DNA of 64,000 bases from Rhodobacter sp. (GTDB lineage Bacteria > Pseudomonadota > Alphaproteobacteria > Rhodobacterales > Rhodobacteraceae). This document shows, one piece after another, positions 24,120 through 32,757 of the stretch. The number at the start of each line of letters is the position of its first letter. The first letter of the stretch is position 1. A program made the position numbers and the translations under genes. The notes below the pieces were generated by a model that was not told the origin of the DNA, searched no databases, and saw nothing but the letters and a program-made list of their open reading frames with translations. The stretch is from positions 62,001-126,000 of the forward strand of contig JAIYAE010000002.1 of assembly GCA_027489175.1 (NCBI GenBank), given 5' to 3'.

Positions 24120-25056
24120 CATCCTCTCCCGCGCGCTGCCGGTCTATGGCCTGCCCGAAGACACGCCCCTCACCCTCCTCAACCGGTCCGAGAATGAGAC
24201 GTGGCGCGCCGGGCCCTTGATCCTGCGCCTGCACCGCCAAGGCTACCACACCAAGGCGGAGATCGCCTCCGAACTCGCCTGGCTGGCCGCCCTGCAAGAC
24301 CTGCTCGCCCTCAACACCGTGCGCTCCATCCCCGGCGCGCAAGGCCCGGTCACCCAGGTTGACGACCGTTTCATCGTTGCTTTCGCCCCCCTCGCCGGGC
24401 AGGAACTGCACCCCGGCGACGACCTCGCCCGCTGGTTCGCGCCACTGGGAGAGATCACCGCCCACCTGCATCTGCAGTCGCGCCAGTGGTCGCCGCCCGC
24501 AGGCTTTACCCGCAAGCGTTGGGACGTGGACACCATCCTTGGGCCAAAGCCACATTGGGGCGACTGGCGGCAGGCGCAAGGGCTGGACGCCACAGGCGCA
24601 GCCCTTTTGACCCGCGCAACCGATGCGCTGGCGGCCCAGCTGCACGCCTATGGCACCGGGCCAAAGACCTTTGGCCTGATCCACGCCGACCTGCGGCTGG
24701 CGAACCTGATGGTCCACGGCGATACGCTCACCGCCATCGACTTTGACGATTGCGGCTTTGGCTGGTGGGTCTACGACCTTGCCGCCGCCCTCAGCTTTAT
24801 CGAAACTGACCCCCGCCTGCCTGACCTGATCGCCGCCTGGGTCACCGGCTACACCCGCATCGCTCCGCTTCCCGACACCGACCGCGCGATGATCCCCGCG
24901 CTGATCTTCTTGCGCCGCGTGCTCCTTACCGCCTGGCTTGCCACCCGCGCCGACAGCGATACGGCGCTGGCGCTGGGCGGGCCTGCCTATACTTTGGGCA
25001 CCCTCACCCTGGCAGAGCGCTTTCTGACCGATGGATTGGCCGATTTCCGGCCCTGA
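24112..25056 (+). CDS. APH-family small-molecule kinase
   Basis: This 314-residue protein belongs to the aminoglycoside phosphotransferase/homoserine kinase-like fold. The catalytic loop IHADLRLANLMVHG (HxDxxxxN) and the metal site AIDFDDCGFGWWVYDLA lie near residues 197-225. It starts at 24112, 8 bases inside the end of cobF, which indicates co-expression. In cobalamin synthesis a kinase is needed for threonine phosphate (PduX-type), but that is only a possibility; resistance or homoserine kinase roles cannot be excluded. Confidence 0.82.
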   Translation: MSDILSRALPVYGLPEDTPLTLLNRSENETWRAGPLILRLHRQGYHTKAEIASELAWLAALQDLLALNTVRSIPGAQGPVTQVDDRFIVAFAPLAGQELHPGDDLARWFAPLGEITAHLHLQSRQWSPPAGFTRKRWDVDTILGPKPHWGDWRQAQGLDATGAALLTRATDALAAQLHAYGTGPKTFGLIHADLRLANLMVHGDTLTAIDFDDCGFGWWVYDLAAALSFIETDPRLPDLIAAWVTGYTRIAPLPDTDRAMIPALIFLRRVLLTAWLATRADSDTALALGGPAYTLGTLTLAERFLTDGLADFRP

Positions 25057-25092
25057 AGACCCTCGTCAAGGGTTCGTGACAAAAAGTCGCGG

Positions 25093-25121
25093 TTGAGCCT
25101 GTGCCCCCCTCCGTGCTAGCC
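25093..25121 (+). promoter_or_regulatory. Possible housekeeping promoter for the flavodoxin-fold gene
   Basis: TTGAGC (25093-25098), a 17-base spacer and CTAGCC (25116-25121) resemble a -35/-10 pair of Rhodobacteraceae sigma-70 promoters, about 70 bases before the ATG at 25192. The -10 is weak. Confidence 0.35.
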
Positions 25122-25191
25122 TGACATTGGCGCTGACCGCGCCTTCCGGGCCGCTATCCTGCCACCCGGCAACGATAATTCGGTCACCTTC

Positions 25192-25842
25192 ATGCGCGCC
25201 CTTGTCGTCTACTGCCACCCCCGCCCCGACAGCTTCAACGCGGCGGTGCGTGATCTTGTCATCCGCAAACTCAACGCCGCCGGGGCCGAGGTTCGGCTTG
25301 CCGACCTTTACGCCAACGGGTTCCAGCCGGTCCTGACCGGGCCGGAATGGCAGGGCTATCTCGATTGCCCGAACAACACCGCCTGCGTTGAAAAAGACGT
25401 TCAGGATGTCCGCTGGTGCGACACCCTTATCTTTGTCTACCCGACCTGGTGGTACGGCCTGCCTGCCATGCTGAAGGGCTGGCTTGACCGGGTGATGCTG
25501 CCCGACGTGGCCTTCCACATGCCCGACGCCGACCACCCCGGCATCCGCCCGGGCCTGCGCCATATCTCGCGGCTGGGCATCTTCACCACCTGCGGCGCAA
25601 GCTGGCTGATGACGCAGGTGATCGGCGCGCCCGGCAAACGCACCCTGTCACGCGGGGTGGGGCTTCTGTGCAAGCCCGGCAAGCGCACCGCCTTTGCCGC
25701 GCATTACAAGATGGACGCCTCCACCCCCGAAAGCCGCACTCGCCACCTTGCCCGCGTGGCCCGGCAGATGGATAAGCTCATCGGCCAGCGCGTGCCGGTG
25801 CCCCTGCCCGAACCACCGCAGGGCGCGGTCGCTGCCGAATAG
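25192..25842 (+). CDS. NAD(P)H-dependent oxidoreductase, flavodoxin-like (quinone reductase type)
   Basis: This 216-residue cytoplasmic FMN/FAD enzyme starts MRALVVYCHPRPDSFNAAVR. It has the quinone reductase/MdaB family motif VYPTWWYGLPAMLKGWLDRV near residue 83 and FTTCGASWLMTQVIG near 132. Such enzymes make two-electron reductions of quinones or similar compounds with NAD(P)H. It is a separate unit after the cobF-kinase pair and converges with the EamA gene, whose end is two bases away. Confidence 0.85.
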   Translation: MRALVVYCHPRPDSFNAAVRDLVIRKLNAAGAEVRLADLYANGFQPVLTGPEWQGYLDCPNNTACVEKDVQDVRWCDTLIFVYPTWWYGLPAMLKGWLDRVMLPDVAFHMPDADHPGIRPGLRHISRLGIFTTCGASWLMTQVIGAPGKRTLSRGVGLLCKPGKRTAFAAHYKMDASTPESRTRHLARVARQMDKLIGQRVPVPLPEPPQGAVAAE

Positions 25843-25843
25843 G

Positions 25844-26719
25844 TCAGTCCTTCAGCAATAGCCACAGCGCCAGCCCGGTCAGCGCCACGCCCACCAGCAC
25901 CATCGGGCGTGGCATGTCGCCATGCATGGCGATTTCCCATAGGATGACCCAGGCCGGAACCAGATAAGTATAGGCCATCACCTTGGCTGACGGCAGGCGC
26001 AGCGTCGCGTATTGCAGCAACACAAAGGTCATCGCACTGGCCGCCACCGCCACATAGACCAGCGTCACCCAGACGATGCCGGGCAAGGCCAGCCAGTCGG
26101 TGGCGATGATCGCCTCCCAGGACCAGAGTGTCAGCAAAAGCGTTCCAGCCACCATCATCCCGAAGGTGAAGACCACCGCAGGCTCACCCCGGTTCAAGCG
26201 GCGCACCATTGGCGCGTAAAGCGCATGGGCGACGCAGCCCCAGAAATACGTCACCTCACCCGGCCCGATCTTCAGCGCCATAAGCGCCCCAAGGTCGGCC
26301 CGGAAGATCACCCACAGTGCGCCAACCGCCCCGATCACCAAGGCCAGCGCCATCCGCCCAGTCAGCCGCTGGCGCAACAGAAGCCAGCCGAACCCCGCTG
26401 CCATCACTGGCGTCAAGGTGAACACCGCAGCGGCCGGAACTGGCGGGGCGGTCTTCAACCCTTCGAACATCAGCACAAAATAGGCCGCCAGAAGCCCCCC
26501 GAGCACCAGATACCGCCAAGGGGCCACCCAGGCGCTGCGCGGCAGTCCTGTCGTCAGATGCGCGGCGACCCCGACCAGCGCCCCCGCCAGAAGGAACCGC
26601 ACCGCCGACAAAGCGCCAGGGTCGATAAAGGGCGCGGCAAGCGACCCCAGCGAAAACGCCCCCGCCACCAATGCCGAAAACGCCAGCATCGCTAGATGCC
26701 CACGTGCGCTTTCGCCCAT
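25844..26719 (-). CDS. DMT-superfamily transporter (EamA)
   Basis: This 291-residue membrane protein has about ten transmembrane helices in two EamA repeats; GLKTAPPVPAAAVFTLTPVM near residue 95 and YATLRLPSAKVMAYTYLVPA near 240 are typical of the loops after helix 3 and helix 8. The start at 26719 (MGESARGHLAML) was chosen over a longer frame because the extra N-terminus is not hydrophobic. The LysR gene lies 26 bases upstream in the same direction, so the regulator and exporter are probably one operon. Cargo unknown. Confidence 0.85.
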   Translation of the reverse strand: MGESARGHLAMLAFSALVAGAFSLGSLAAPFIDPGALSAVRFLLAGALVGVAAHLTTGLPRSAWVAPWRYLVLGGLLAAYFVLMFEGLKTAPPVPAAAVFTLTPVMAAGFGWLLLRQRLTGRMALALVIGAVGALWVIFRADLGALMALKIGPGEVTYFWGCVAHALYAPMVRRLNRGEPAVVFTFGMMVAGTLLLTLWSWEAIIATDWLALPGIVWVTLVYVAVAASAMTFVLLQYATLRLPSAKVMAYTYLVPAWVILWEIAMHGDMPRPMVLVGVALTGLALWLLLKD

Positions 26720-26745
26720 GCCGGCCAAGATCAGCCGTGCCGGGC

Positions 26746-27630
26746 TCAATTGCAGAAGGCCCAGTCCTTCGCGGCATCCTTCAGATGCGTGAGGAACGCC
26801 TGCACCTTGCGCGTCCGGTGCAGGTCGACATGGGTGACAATCCGCAGCGGAGCTTCCCATTCCGGCCGGGGTGGCAGGATCTCGATCAGACCGGGGTCAA
26901 GCGCTGCCCGGAAGCATGAGATGAACCCGATCCCCGCGCCATGCCGCACCGCCTCTTCCAGGGCCGCCGCTTCGGTCGCGGCATAGGCGATCTGGTCAGG
27001 CTGCACGGTCGCCCGCAGCCAGCGGTAGAACGGCGCGCGGGTGTTTTCATGATCGACGCATACAAAGCGGTGGCCGGCAAAATCGGCCTCTGACGCGGGT
27101 TTGCCGAAGCGGTCGATATAAGCCTGCGTGGCATAAAGCCCCGACTGGATGCGCGCCAGGGGTTGCACCACATTGTCCGGCTCCTCCGGCCCGGCCCCGG
27201 CGCGGATCGCCACATGCGCTTCGCCGTAATCCAGCCGGAAGACCCGCATGTCGGTCAGGAACCGCACCCGCACCTCGGGCCATTTCTGCTGAAAACTGAC
27301 CATCACCGGCGTCAGAAGATCTGCCATCCCGGCGATCGAGGTGACCACCAACTCACCCGACACCGTCTCGCCCTGGCCCTTGATCCGGCTGGAGAGATGG
27401 GCGAACTGCTCTTCCGTGGTCTGCGCCACCGACAGAAGGTCGCGGCCAGCCTCGGTCGGGGTATAGCCGCGGGCATGGCGCTGGAAAAGCTTCGCCCCCA
27501 GCCGTCGCTCCAGCGCGTCAATGTGGCGGATCACGGTGGCATGGTGGACCCCCAGCACATCCGCCGCACCCGAGACGGTGCCCAGCCTTGCCACCTGAAA
27601 CGCCGTGCGGATCTCGTCCCAGTTTTCCAT
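26746..27630 (-). CDS. LysR-family transcriptional regulator
   Basis: This 294-residue regulator starts MENWDEIRTAFQVARLGTVS. The winged HTH reads GAADVLGVHHATVIRHIDAL and ERRLGAKLFQRHARGY within the first 60 residues, and a LysR substrate-binding domain follows from about residue 90. It is located just upstream of the EamA transporter on the same strand and may control it. The effector is unknown. Confidence 0.9.
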   Translation of the reverse strand: MENWDEIRTAFQVARLGTVSGAADVLGVHHATVIRHIDALERRLGAKLFQRHARGYTPTEAGRDLLSVAQTTEEQFAHLSSRIKGQGETVSGELVVTSIAGMADLLTPVMVSFQQKWPEVRVRFLTDMRVFRLDYGEAHVAIRAGAGPEEPDNVVQPLARIQSGLYATQAYIDRFGKPASEADFAGHRFVCVDHENTRAPFYRWLRATVQPDQIAYAATEAAALEEAVRHGAGIGFISCFRAALDPGLIEILPPRPEWEAPLRIVTHVDLHRTRKVQAFLTHLKDAAKDWAFCN

Positions 27631-27760
27631 TGCGCTCTCCAGTCCTGTGCGGGGATGCACAGAAAACGGCATCATGGCGCAGCGCGCAAGCCCCAAGACC
27701 GCCTCAGGTTGACGCATTGGGCGGGTGGGCGGCACTCTGGCGGCAGCGAAAGAGGGTGCC

Positions 27761-28237
27761 ATGCGGATTCGCGTCGACACGCCAGAGCGGCTGGTCATAA
27801 CCGACCGGCCCATCGTCCTTGGGGTCACGTTGGCCGCAGTCCTGCTGGTCATGCTCGGCTTTGCCTTGGCCGCAGCCGGATCAGGTGCCTGGCTCGGCGC
27901 GGGGATTCTGCTTTTCGCTTCGGCGGTGATCGCCGGCCTCACAGCGGTCTTCATCCGCAGAAGCGACCTGATCCTGGATCGGCTGTCAGGTGAGGCGCAT
28001 CTGCACAGCTCCACCCTTTTGGGTAAGAGCTGGCTCAGCTGGCCGCTGTCAGAGGTGACCGGTGCCACGGTCCAGTCCAGCCGTGGCAGTGAGGACGCCG
28101 GGATGACCTATCGCCCCGCCTTGCTTCTGTCCGGCGGCCGCACGCAGGAACTGACGCCGGTCTACACCTCGGGTCAGGGGGCCAGCCGGACCGTCACGGC
28201 CATCGAACGCTGGCTGACCGACCGTGCCCCCCGCTGA
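27761..28237 (+). CDS. Membrane protein with two transmembrane segments, 158 residues
   Basis: The protein starts MRIRVDTPERLVITDRPIVL and has two adjacent hydrophobic helices (VLGVTLAAVLLVMLGFALAA and AWLGAGILLFASAVIAGLTA). A beta-rich soluble part with LILDRLSGEAHL then follows, resembling bacterial PH-like membrane proteins. An in-frame GTG at 27725 is an alternative start. It diverges from LysR. Function unknown. Confidence 0.7.
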   Translation: MRIRVDTPERLVITDRPIVLGVTLAAVLLVMLGFALAAAGSGAWLGAGILLFASAVIAGLTAVFIRRSDLILDRLSGEAHLHSSTLLGKSWLSWPLSEVTGATVQSSRGSEDAGMTYRPALLLSGGRTQELTPVYTSGQGASRTVTAIERWLTDRAPR

Positions 28238-28249
28238 CCCTGCGACAGC

Positions 28250-28278
28250 TTGACTTGACGCCGCGATGGGCGTATCCG
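28250..28278 (+). promoter_or_regulatory. Possible sigma-70 promoter for ffh and the downstream gene run
   Basis: TTGACT (28250-28255), 17 bases and TATCCG (28273-28278) form a plausible -35/-10 pair about 155 bases before the ffh ATG. The leader between them has GC-rich potential hairpins but no recognised RNA family; the conserved SRP RNA tetraloop region is not present. Confidence 0.45.
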
Positions 28279-28432
28279 CCCGTGACTTCCCCGGAGGCTT
28301 GCCGCTTCCGGTCCCATGGGCAAGGCCCGGGATCGCCATCCGTCAGCGCGTTGCGCCCACGGGTGCCATTCCGCTTTGCGTCTTGGGGTTCGCCGCCCCA
28401 TATGAGGGCAAACGCAAGCACGAGGTGACGCG

Positions 28433-29929
28433 ATGTTCGAAAGCCTGTCAGAACGCCTTGGTGGCGTGTTCGACCGTCTGACCAAGGCCGGCGCCCTGTC
28501 CGAGGCCGATGTCATCACCGCCCTGCGGGAAGTCCGCACCGCGCTTTTGGAGGCAGACGTATCGCTGCCGGTCGCCCGCGACTTCATCAAGCGCGTGCAG
28601 GACAAGGCCACCGGCGCTGCGGTCACGAAGTCGATCACCCCGGGCCAGATGGTCGTCAAGATCGTCCATGATGAGCTGATCCGCGTTCTGGCCGGCGACG
28701 GCGACCCCGAAGCGCTGAAGATCGACAACCCGCCCGCGACGATCCTGATGGTCGGCCTCCAAGGCTCCGGCAAGACCACGACGACGGCTAAGCTGGCCAA
28801 GCGGCTGAAGGAAAAGAACGGCAAGAAGGTGCTGCTGGCGTCCCTCGACACCAACCGCCCCGCCGCGATGGAACAGCTGGCGATCCTCGGTGTGCAGATC
28901 GGGGTGGACTCGCTTCCCATCGTGAAGGGCGAAACCGCCGTCCAGATCGCCAAGCGCGCGAAGACCCAAGCCAACCTCGGCGGCTATGACGTCGTCTTCC
29001 TCGACACCGCCGGACGTCTCCACATCGACGAAGTCCTGATGGACGAGATTCAGGCCGTCCGCGACATCGCCCAACCGCGTGAGACGCTGCTGGTCGTCGA
29101 TGGCCTGACCGGCCAGGACGCCGTCAACGTCGCCACCGAATTCGACGGCAAGGTCGGCATCTCTGGCGTCGTCCTCACCCGGATGGACGGCGACGGCCGC
29201 GGTGGTGCGGCGCTTTCCATGCGTGCTGTCACCGGCAAACCCATCCGCTTCGTCGGCCTTGGCGAAAAGATGGATGCCATCGAAACCTTCGACGCAGACC
29301 GCGTCGCAGGCCGCATCCTTGGCATGGGCGATATCGTCGCCCTTGTCGAACGCGCGCAGGAAACGTTTGAGGCGGAACAAGCCGAACGCATGGCCAAGCG
29401 CTTTGCCAAGGGTCTGTTCAACATGAACGACCTGAAGATGCAGCTTGAGCAGATGATGAAGATGGGCGGCATGCAGGGCCTGATGGGCATGATGCCCGGC
29501 ATGGGCAAGATGGCCAACCAGGCCGAAGCTGCGGGCCTGAACGACAAGATGCTGACCCATCAGGTTGCCCTGATCAATTCGATGACCAAGAAGGAACGCG
29601 CCAACCCTGACCTTCTGGCCGCTTCTCGCAAGAAACGCATCGCGGCTGGGGCTGGCCTTGATGTCTCGGACCTCAACCGTCTGCTGAAACAGCACAAGCA
29701 GATGGCCGAGATGATGAAGAAGATGGGCAAGGGCGGCATGATGAAACAGGCGCTCAAGTCCATGCTGGGCAAGGGCGGCATGCCCGATCCGTCCAAGATG
29801 ACGCCCGAACAGCTGGCCGAGGCCGCCAAGGGCATGCAACAGGGCATGGGCGGGATGCCCGGGATCGGCGGCCTGCCGCGCGGGATGACGCTGCCTGCGG
29901 GCCTTTCGGGGCTGATGCGCAAGAAATGA
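28433..29929 (+). CDS. ffh: Signal recognition particle GTPase
   Basis: This 498-residue protein targets nascent membrane proteins to FtsY and the translocon together with SRP RNA. The N domain is followed by the G domain with VGLQGSGKTTTTAKLAKRL (about residue 105), VFLDTAGRLHIDE and LTRMDGDGRGGAAL. A methionine-rich M domain (about 325-498) carries many MMKMGGM/MPGMGKM stretches that bind signal sequences. Its stop overlaps the first of four GNAT genes (ATGA). Confidence 0.98.
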   Translation: MFESLSERLGGVFDRLTKAGALSEADVITALREVRTALLEADVSLPVARDFIKRVQDKATGAAVTKSITPGQMVVKIVHDELIRVLAGDGDPEALKIDNPPATILMVGLQGSGKTTTTAKLAKRLKEKNGKKVLLASLDTNRPAAMEQLAILGVQIGVDSLPIVKGETAVQIAKRAKTQANLGGYDVVFLDTAGRLHIDEVLMDEIQAVRDIAQPRETLLVVDGLTGQDAVNVATEFDGKVGISGVVLTRMDGDGRGGAALSMRAVTGKPIRFVGLGEKMDAIETFDADRVAGRILGMGDIVALVERAQETFEAEQAERMAKRFAKGLFNMNDLKMQLEQMMKMGGMQGLMGMMPGMGKMANQAEAAGLNDKMLTHQVALINSMTKKERANPDLLAASRKKRIAAGAGLDVSDLNRLLKQHKQMAEMMKKMGKGGMMKQALKSMLGKGGMPDPSKMTPEQLAEAAKGMQQGMGGMPGIGGLPRGMTLPAGLSGLMRKK

Positions 29930-30462
29930 TCCAGCGTCCGCAGCATATCGCACACGCCACAGCGCCGGTCCTGATGACCGAGCGTTTGCGCCTGCGCATG
30001 CCGCGGTATGAGGATTTCGCCCATCGCCTTGACTTCTACGCCTCGGACCGTTCGGTCTGGGAAGGCGGCCCCTTCGCCGCGCGTGAGGCTTGGCGCGTCT
30101 TCGCCTCGGAAGTCGGGCAATGGCCGCTGATGGGCTTTGGTCCCTTCTCGATCGAAGACCGCCACACCGGCGACTATCTGGGCGAGGTCGGCATCTACCA
30201 GCCCGAAGGTTACCCCGAGCCAGAGCTCGGCTGGTTCGTGACCGAAGCTGCCGAAGGTCGCGGCATCGCCGCCGAGGGCGCGCGTGCGGTCATGGTCTGG
30301 GCGCGCACCACCTTTGGTTGGGACCATATCGACAACTACATTGATCCCGGCAACACCCGTTCCATCGCGCTGGGGCTGCGCTTGGGTGGCGTGATCGCAG
30401 ATGTCCCGGGCGACGATCCGACCGATGTGGTGATCCGGCACGACCTGAGGGCCGCCGCATGA
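29926..30462 (+). CDS. GNAT N-acetyltransferase 1 of 4 (RimJ/RimL type)
   Basis: This 178-residue acetyltransferase shows VLMTERLRLRMPRYEDF at the N-terminus. The acetyl-CoA region ELGWFVTEAAEGRGIAAEGA lies near residue 100 and YIDPGNTRSIALGLRLGG near 140, as in ribosomal-protein/Gly-N-acetyltransferase relatives. It overlaps ffh by four bases and the next GNAT by four bases. The four paralogues share the WPL-G-GP and YIDP-N-RS segments. Substrates unknown. Confidence 0.88.
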   Translation: MIQRPQHIAHATAPVLMTERLRLRMPRYEDFAHRLDFYASDRSVWEGGPFAAREAWRVFASEVGQWPLMGFGPFSIEDRHTGDYLGEVGIYQPEGYPEPELGWFVTEAAEGRGIAAEGARAVMVWARTTFGWDHIDNYIDPGNTRSIALGLRLGGVIADVPGDDPTDVVIRHDLRAAA

Positions 30463-30986
30463 CCTATGCCATGCCCCTGCCGATCCCGGTTCTGACCACA
30501 GCCCGCCTGACACTGCGCCCACCGCGTGAGGCCGACTTTGCCGCCATGCTTGCCTTCAACGACAGTCCCCGCGCCGGTTTCGTCGGCGGCGGGCGTGACC
30601 GGCAATGGGTCTGGCGCGGGCTTTTGGCCAATATCGGCCTTTGGGCCCTGCGCGGCTATGGCTTCTTTTCCGTTGACACCAAGGCAGGTGACTTTGTCGG
30701 CCGCGTCGGCGTGATCTTCCACGACGGCTGGGATGAACCGGAACTCGCCTGGCACCTTTACGACGGCTTCGAAGGCCAGGGCTACGCGCATGAGGCGGCG
30801 CTTGCCGCGCGTGCCGACTATCACGCCCGCATCTCCGGCCAGCCGCCGATCAGCTACATCGACGTGACCAACGCCCGGTCCGAGGCGCTGGCCCTTCGCC
30901 TTGGCGCGACCCGCGAGCGCACCGTGACCGACCCGGAAGGCGATTATCACGTCTACCGCCACCCCAACCCGGGGGGCCGCGCATGA
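30459..30986 (+). CDS. GNAT N-acetyltransferase 2 of 4
   Basis: This 175-residue paralogue begins MTYAMPLPIPVLTTARLTLR. The acetyl-CoA region is ELAWHLYDGFEGQGYAHEAA, and it has YIDVTNARSEALALRLGAT near the C-terminus. It shares WALRGYGFFSV with its neighbours. ATGA overlaps occur on both sides, so the four genes form one translationally coupled set. Confidence 0.88.
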   Translation: MTYAMPLPIPVLTTARLTLRPPREADFAAMLAFNDSPRAGFVGGGRDRQWVWRGLLANIGLWALRGYGFFSVDTKAGDFVGRVGVIFHDGWDEPELAWHLYDGFEGQGYAHEAALAARADYHARISGQPPISYIDVTNARSEALALRLGATRERTVTDPEGDYHVYRHPNPGGRA

Positions 30987-31477
30987 TCGACACCGCCCGC
31001 CTCCATCTGCGCCAACCCCTGGCCAGCGACTGGCCCGCCTATCTGGACTACCGCCAATCCCCGCGCAGCACCAACCATGCGATGCCGATGGGCGAGGCCT
31101 GGACCCATTTCGCCGCCTTCTTCGGCCATTGGGCCCTGCGCGGCTTTGGCCGCTTCATCGCAACGTTGGAGGGCCGCCCCATCGGCCATTTCGGCCCGTT
31201 CTTCACTGCCGCCCACCCCGAACCTGAACTGACCTGGACGCTGTGGGACGGCACCCTTGAAGGCCAGGGCTTCGCGCATGAAGCGGCCCTTGCCGTGCGC
31301 GACCATGCCTTTGGCACGCTCGGCTGGACCTCGGCCGTCAGCTACATCGACCCCGCCAATACCCGCTCGCAGGCGCTGGCTGCCCGGCTTGGCGCGCGGC
31401 GCGACCCTGCCGCGCCCAACCCCTATGGCGATGCGACCCAGGTCTGGCGTCATCCGGCACCGGGGGTCCCCGCATGA
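30983..31477 (+). CDS. GNAT N-acetyltransferase 3 of 4
   Basis: This 164-residue member, the shortest of the set, starts MIDTARLHLRQPLASDWPAY. The CoA-binding loop is DGTLEGQGFAHEAALAVRDH and the C-terminal motif is YIDPANTRSQALAARLGAR. Both neighbours overlap it by four bases. It is closest to GNAT 2 by eye (WALRGFG and GQGFAHEAAL). Confidence 0.88.
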   Translation: MIDTARLHLRQPLASDWPAYLDYRQSPRSTNHAMPMGEAWTHFAAFFGHWALRGFGRFIATLEGRPIGHFGPFFTAAHPEPELTWTLWDGTLEGQGFAHEAALAVRDHAFGTLGWTSAVSYIDPANTRSQALAARLGARRDPAAPNPYGDATQVWRHPAPGVPA

Positions 31478-32064
31478 CCGCCCTGCAGATGACCCGACCG
31501 TGGGAGGCCCCGCCGACCGGCCGCGCCGCCGCACTGGCCGACCGGTTGGCCGCAAGTGTCCCGGTGATCGCCACCGACCGCTTCCGCCTGCGTGCCCCCC
31601 GGATCAAGGATTTCCCGGTCTACGCCCGTTTCCTGACCGACAACGCCAGCATAGACGACCTAGCCGATGATGACCGCGAAGCAGCCTGGCTCGACTTCTG
31701 CCAGATCGTCGCCTCTTGGCCCCTGCGGGGCTACGGGTCCTGGACGGTTGAGGGCAAGGACAGTGGGGCAGCCGTTGGCGCCATCATCCTGAACCACGAA
31801 TTCGGCGACCCGGAGGTCGAGCTTGGCTGGGCCGTCGCCCTTGGCCACGAAGGCCAGGGCATCGCGACCGAGGCCGCCGTTGCCGCCCGCGCGCATGCAT
31901 TCGCAGCCTTCGGTTTTCCGACGCTGGTGTCCTACATCGACCCGGTCAATGCGCGGTCCGTCGCTGTGGCCACCCGCCTGGGCGCAACCCGCGACACCGC
32001 TGCCGAAGCCGCCCTTGGCGACGATATCCTTGTCTACCGCCACCACCCGAAGGTGACCCCATGA
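31474..32064 (+). CDS. GNAT N-acetyltransferase 4 of 4
   Basis: This 196-residue member, the longest, has an N-terminal extension (MTALQMTRPWEAPPTGRAAA) before DRFRLRAPRIKDFPVYARFL. The CoA region is ALGHEGQGIATEAAVAARAH and the C-terminal motif YIDPVNARSVAVATRLGAT. It overlaps chorismate mutase by four bases. The whole array sits between ffh and rpsP. Confidence 0.88.
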   Translation: MTALQMTRPWEAPPTGRAAALADRLAASVPVIATDRFRLRAPRIKDFPVYARFLTDNASIDDLADDDREAAWLDFCQIVASWPLRGYGSWTVEGKDSGAAVGAIILNHEFGDPEVELGWAVALGHEGQGIATEAAVAARAHAFAAFGFPTLVSYIDPVNARSVAVATRLGATRDTAAEAALGDDILVYRHHPKVTP

Positions 32065-32357
32065 CCGATTCTGCCACCCGCGCTGCCAGCCTGTTGAAGG
32101 ACCACCGCGACGCCATTGACCGGCTGGACGCGATCCTGGTCTACACCCTGGCCGAGCGATTCAAGCAGACCCAGGCGGTCGGGCGGCTCAAGGCGGAACA
32201 CGGGCTTCCGCCCTCTGACCCCGACCGTGAAGCGCGGCAGATGGCACGGCTCCACGAACTTGCGACCGAGGCCGACCTCGACCCCGACCTCGCCAAGAAA
32301 TTCCTGACCTTCATCATCAGCGAAGTCATCAGGCATCACGAGAAACTGCAGAAATAA
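32061..32357 (+). CDS. Chorismate mutase, AroQ type
   Basis: This 98-residue all-helical enzyme converts chorismate to prephenate for Phe/Tyr synthesis. It shows RAASLLKDHRDAIDRLDAIL, VYTLAERFKQTQAVGRLKAE and the C-terminal FLTFIISEVIRHHEKLQ, matching the AroQ helix pattern with Arg, Asp and Gln positions. It is a stand-alone mutase, commonly found next to rpsP in Rhodobacterales. The rpsP ATG follows 42 bases later. Confidence 0.9.
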   Translation: MTDSATRAASLLKDHRDAIDRLDAILVYTLAERFKQTQAVGRLKAEHGLPPSDPDREARQMARLHELATEADLDPDLAKKFLTFIISEVIRHHEKLQK

Positions 32358-32399
32358 CCGGGGCTTGCCCGGTTCCAACCAAACCAAGGAGACTACACT

Positions 32400-32753
32400 A
32401 TGTCGATGAAAATCCGTCTGGCCCGTGGCGGCAGCAAAAAGCGCCCGTTCTACTCGATCGTGGCGACCGACAGCCGCATGCCGCGCGATGGCCGCTTTCT
32501 GGAAAAGCTGGGCACCTACAACCCGCTTCTGGCCAAGGATGACGCCACCCGCGTCGTCATGAACCTTGAGCGGATCCAGTACTGGCTCGGCCAGGGCGCC
32601 CAGCCCACCGACCGGATCGCCCGCATGCTGGAAGCCGCCGGCGCCCGCCCGAAAGCCACCCGCGCCAACGCCAAGTCCGGCGTCCCAGGCAAAGCCATGG
32701 CCGAACGTGCCGCCAAGAAGGCCGCCCGCGCCGCCGAACCGGCTGCCGAGTGA
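32400..32753 (+). CDS. rpsP: 30S ribosomal protein S16
   Basis: This 117-residue ribosomal protein starts [20 protein letters not shown] and continues [20 protein letters not shown], the universal S16 core. A C-terminal Ala/Lys-rich extension (after residue 80) is usual in alphaproteobacteria. GGAG lies upstream (AAGGAGACTACACT). It leads the rpsP-rimM-trmD-rplS order, here interrupted by bluB, a membrane gene and a methyltransferase. Confidence 0.98.
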   Translation: MSMKIRLARGGSKKRPFYSIVATDSRMPRDGRFLEKLGTYNPLLAKDDATRVVMNLERIQYWLGQGAQPTDRIARMLEAAGARPKATRANAKSGVPGKAMAERAAKKAARAAEPAAE

Positions 32754-32757
32754 TCTG

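Noticed and set aside
28279..28432. Possible SRP RNA before ffh
   Set aside because: The conserved GGAA tetraloop stem with the AGCA-type asymmetric loop of SRP RNA is not present; only general GC hairpins are seen.
28448..29953. 501-codon minus-strand open frame opposite ffh
   Set aside because: It mirrors ffh exactly, with His/Leu-rich repeats coming from the methionine-rich M domain in reverse.
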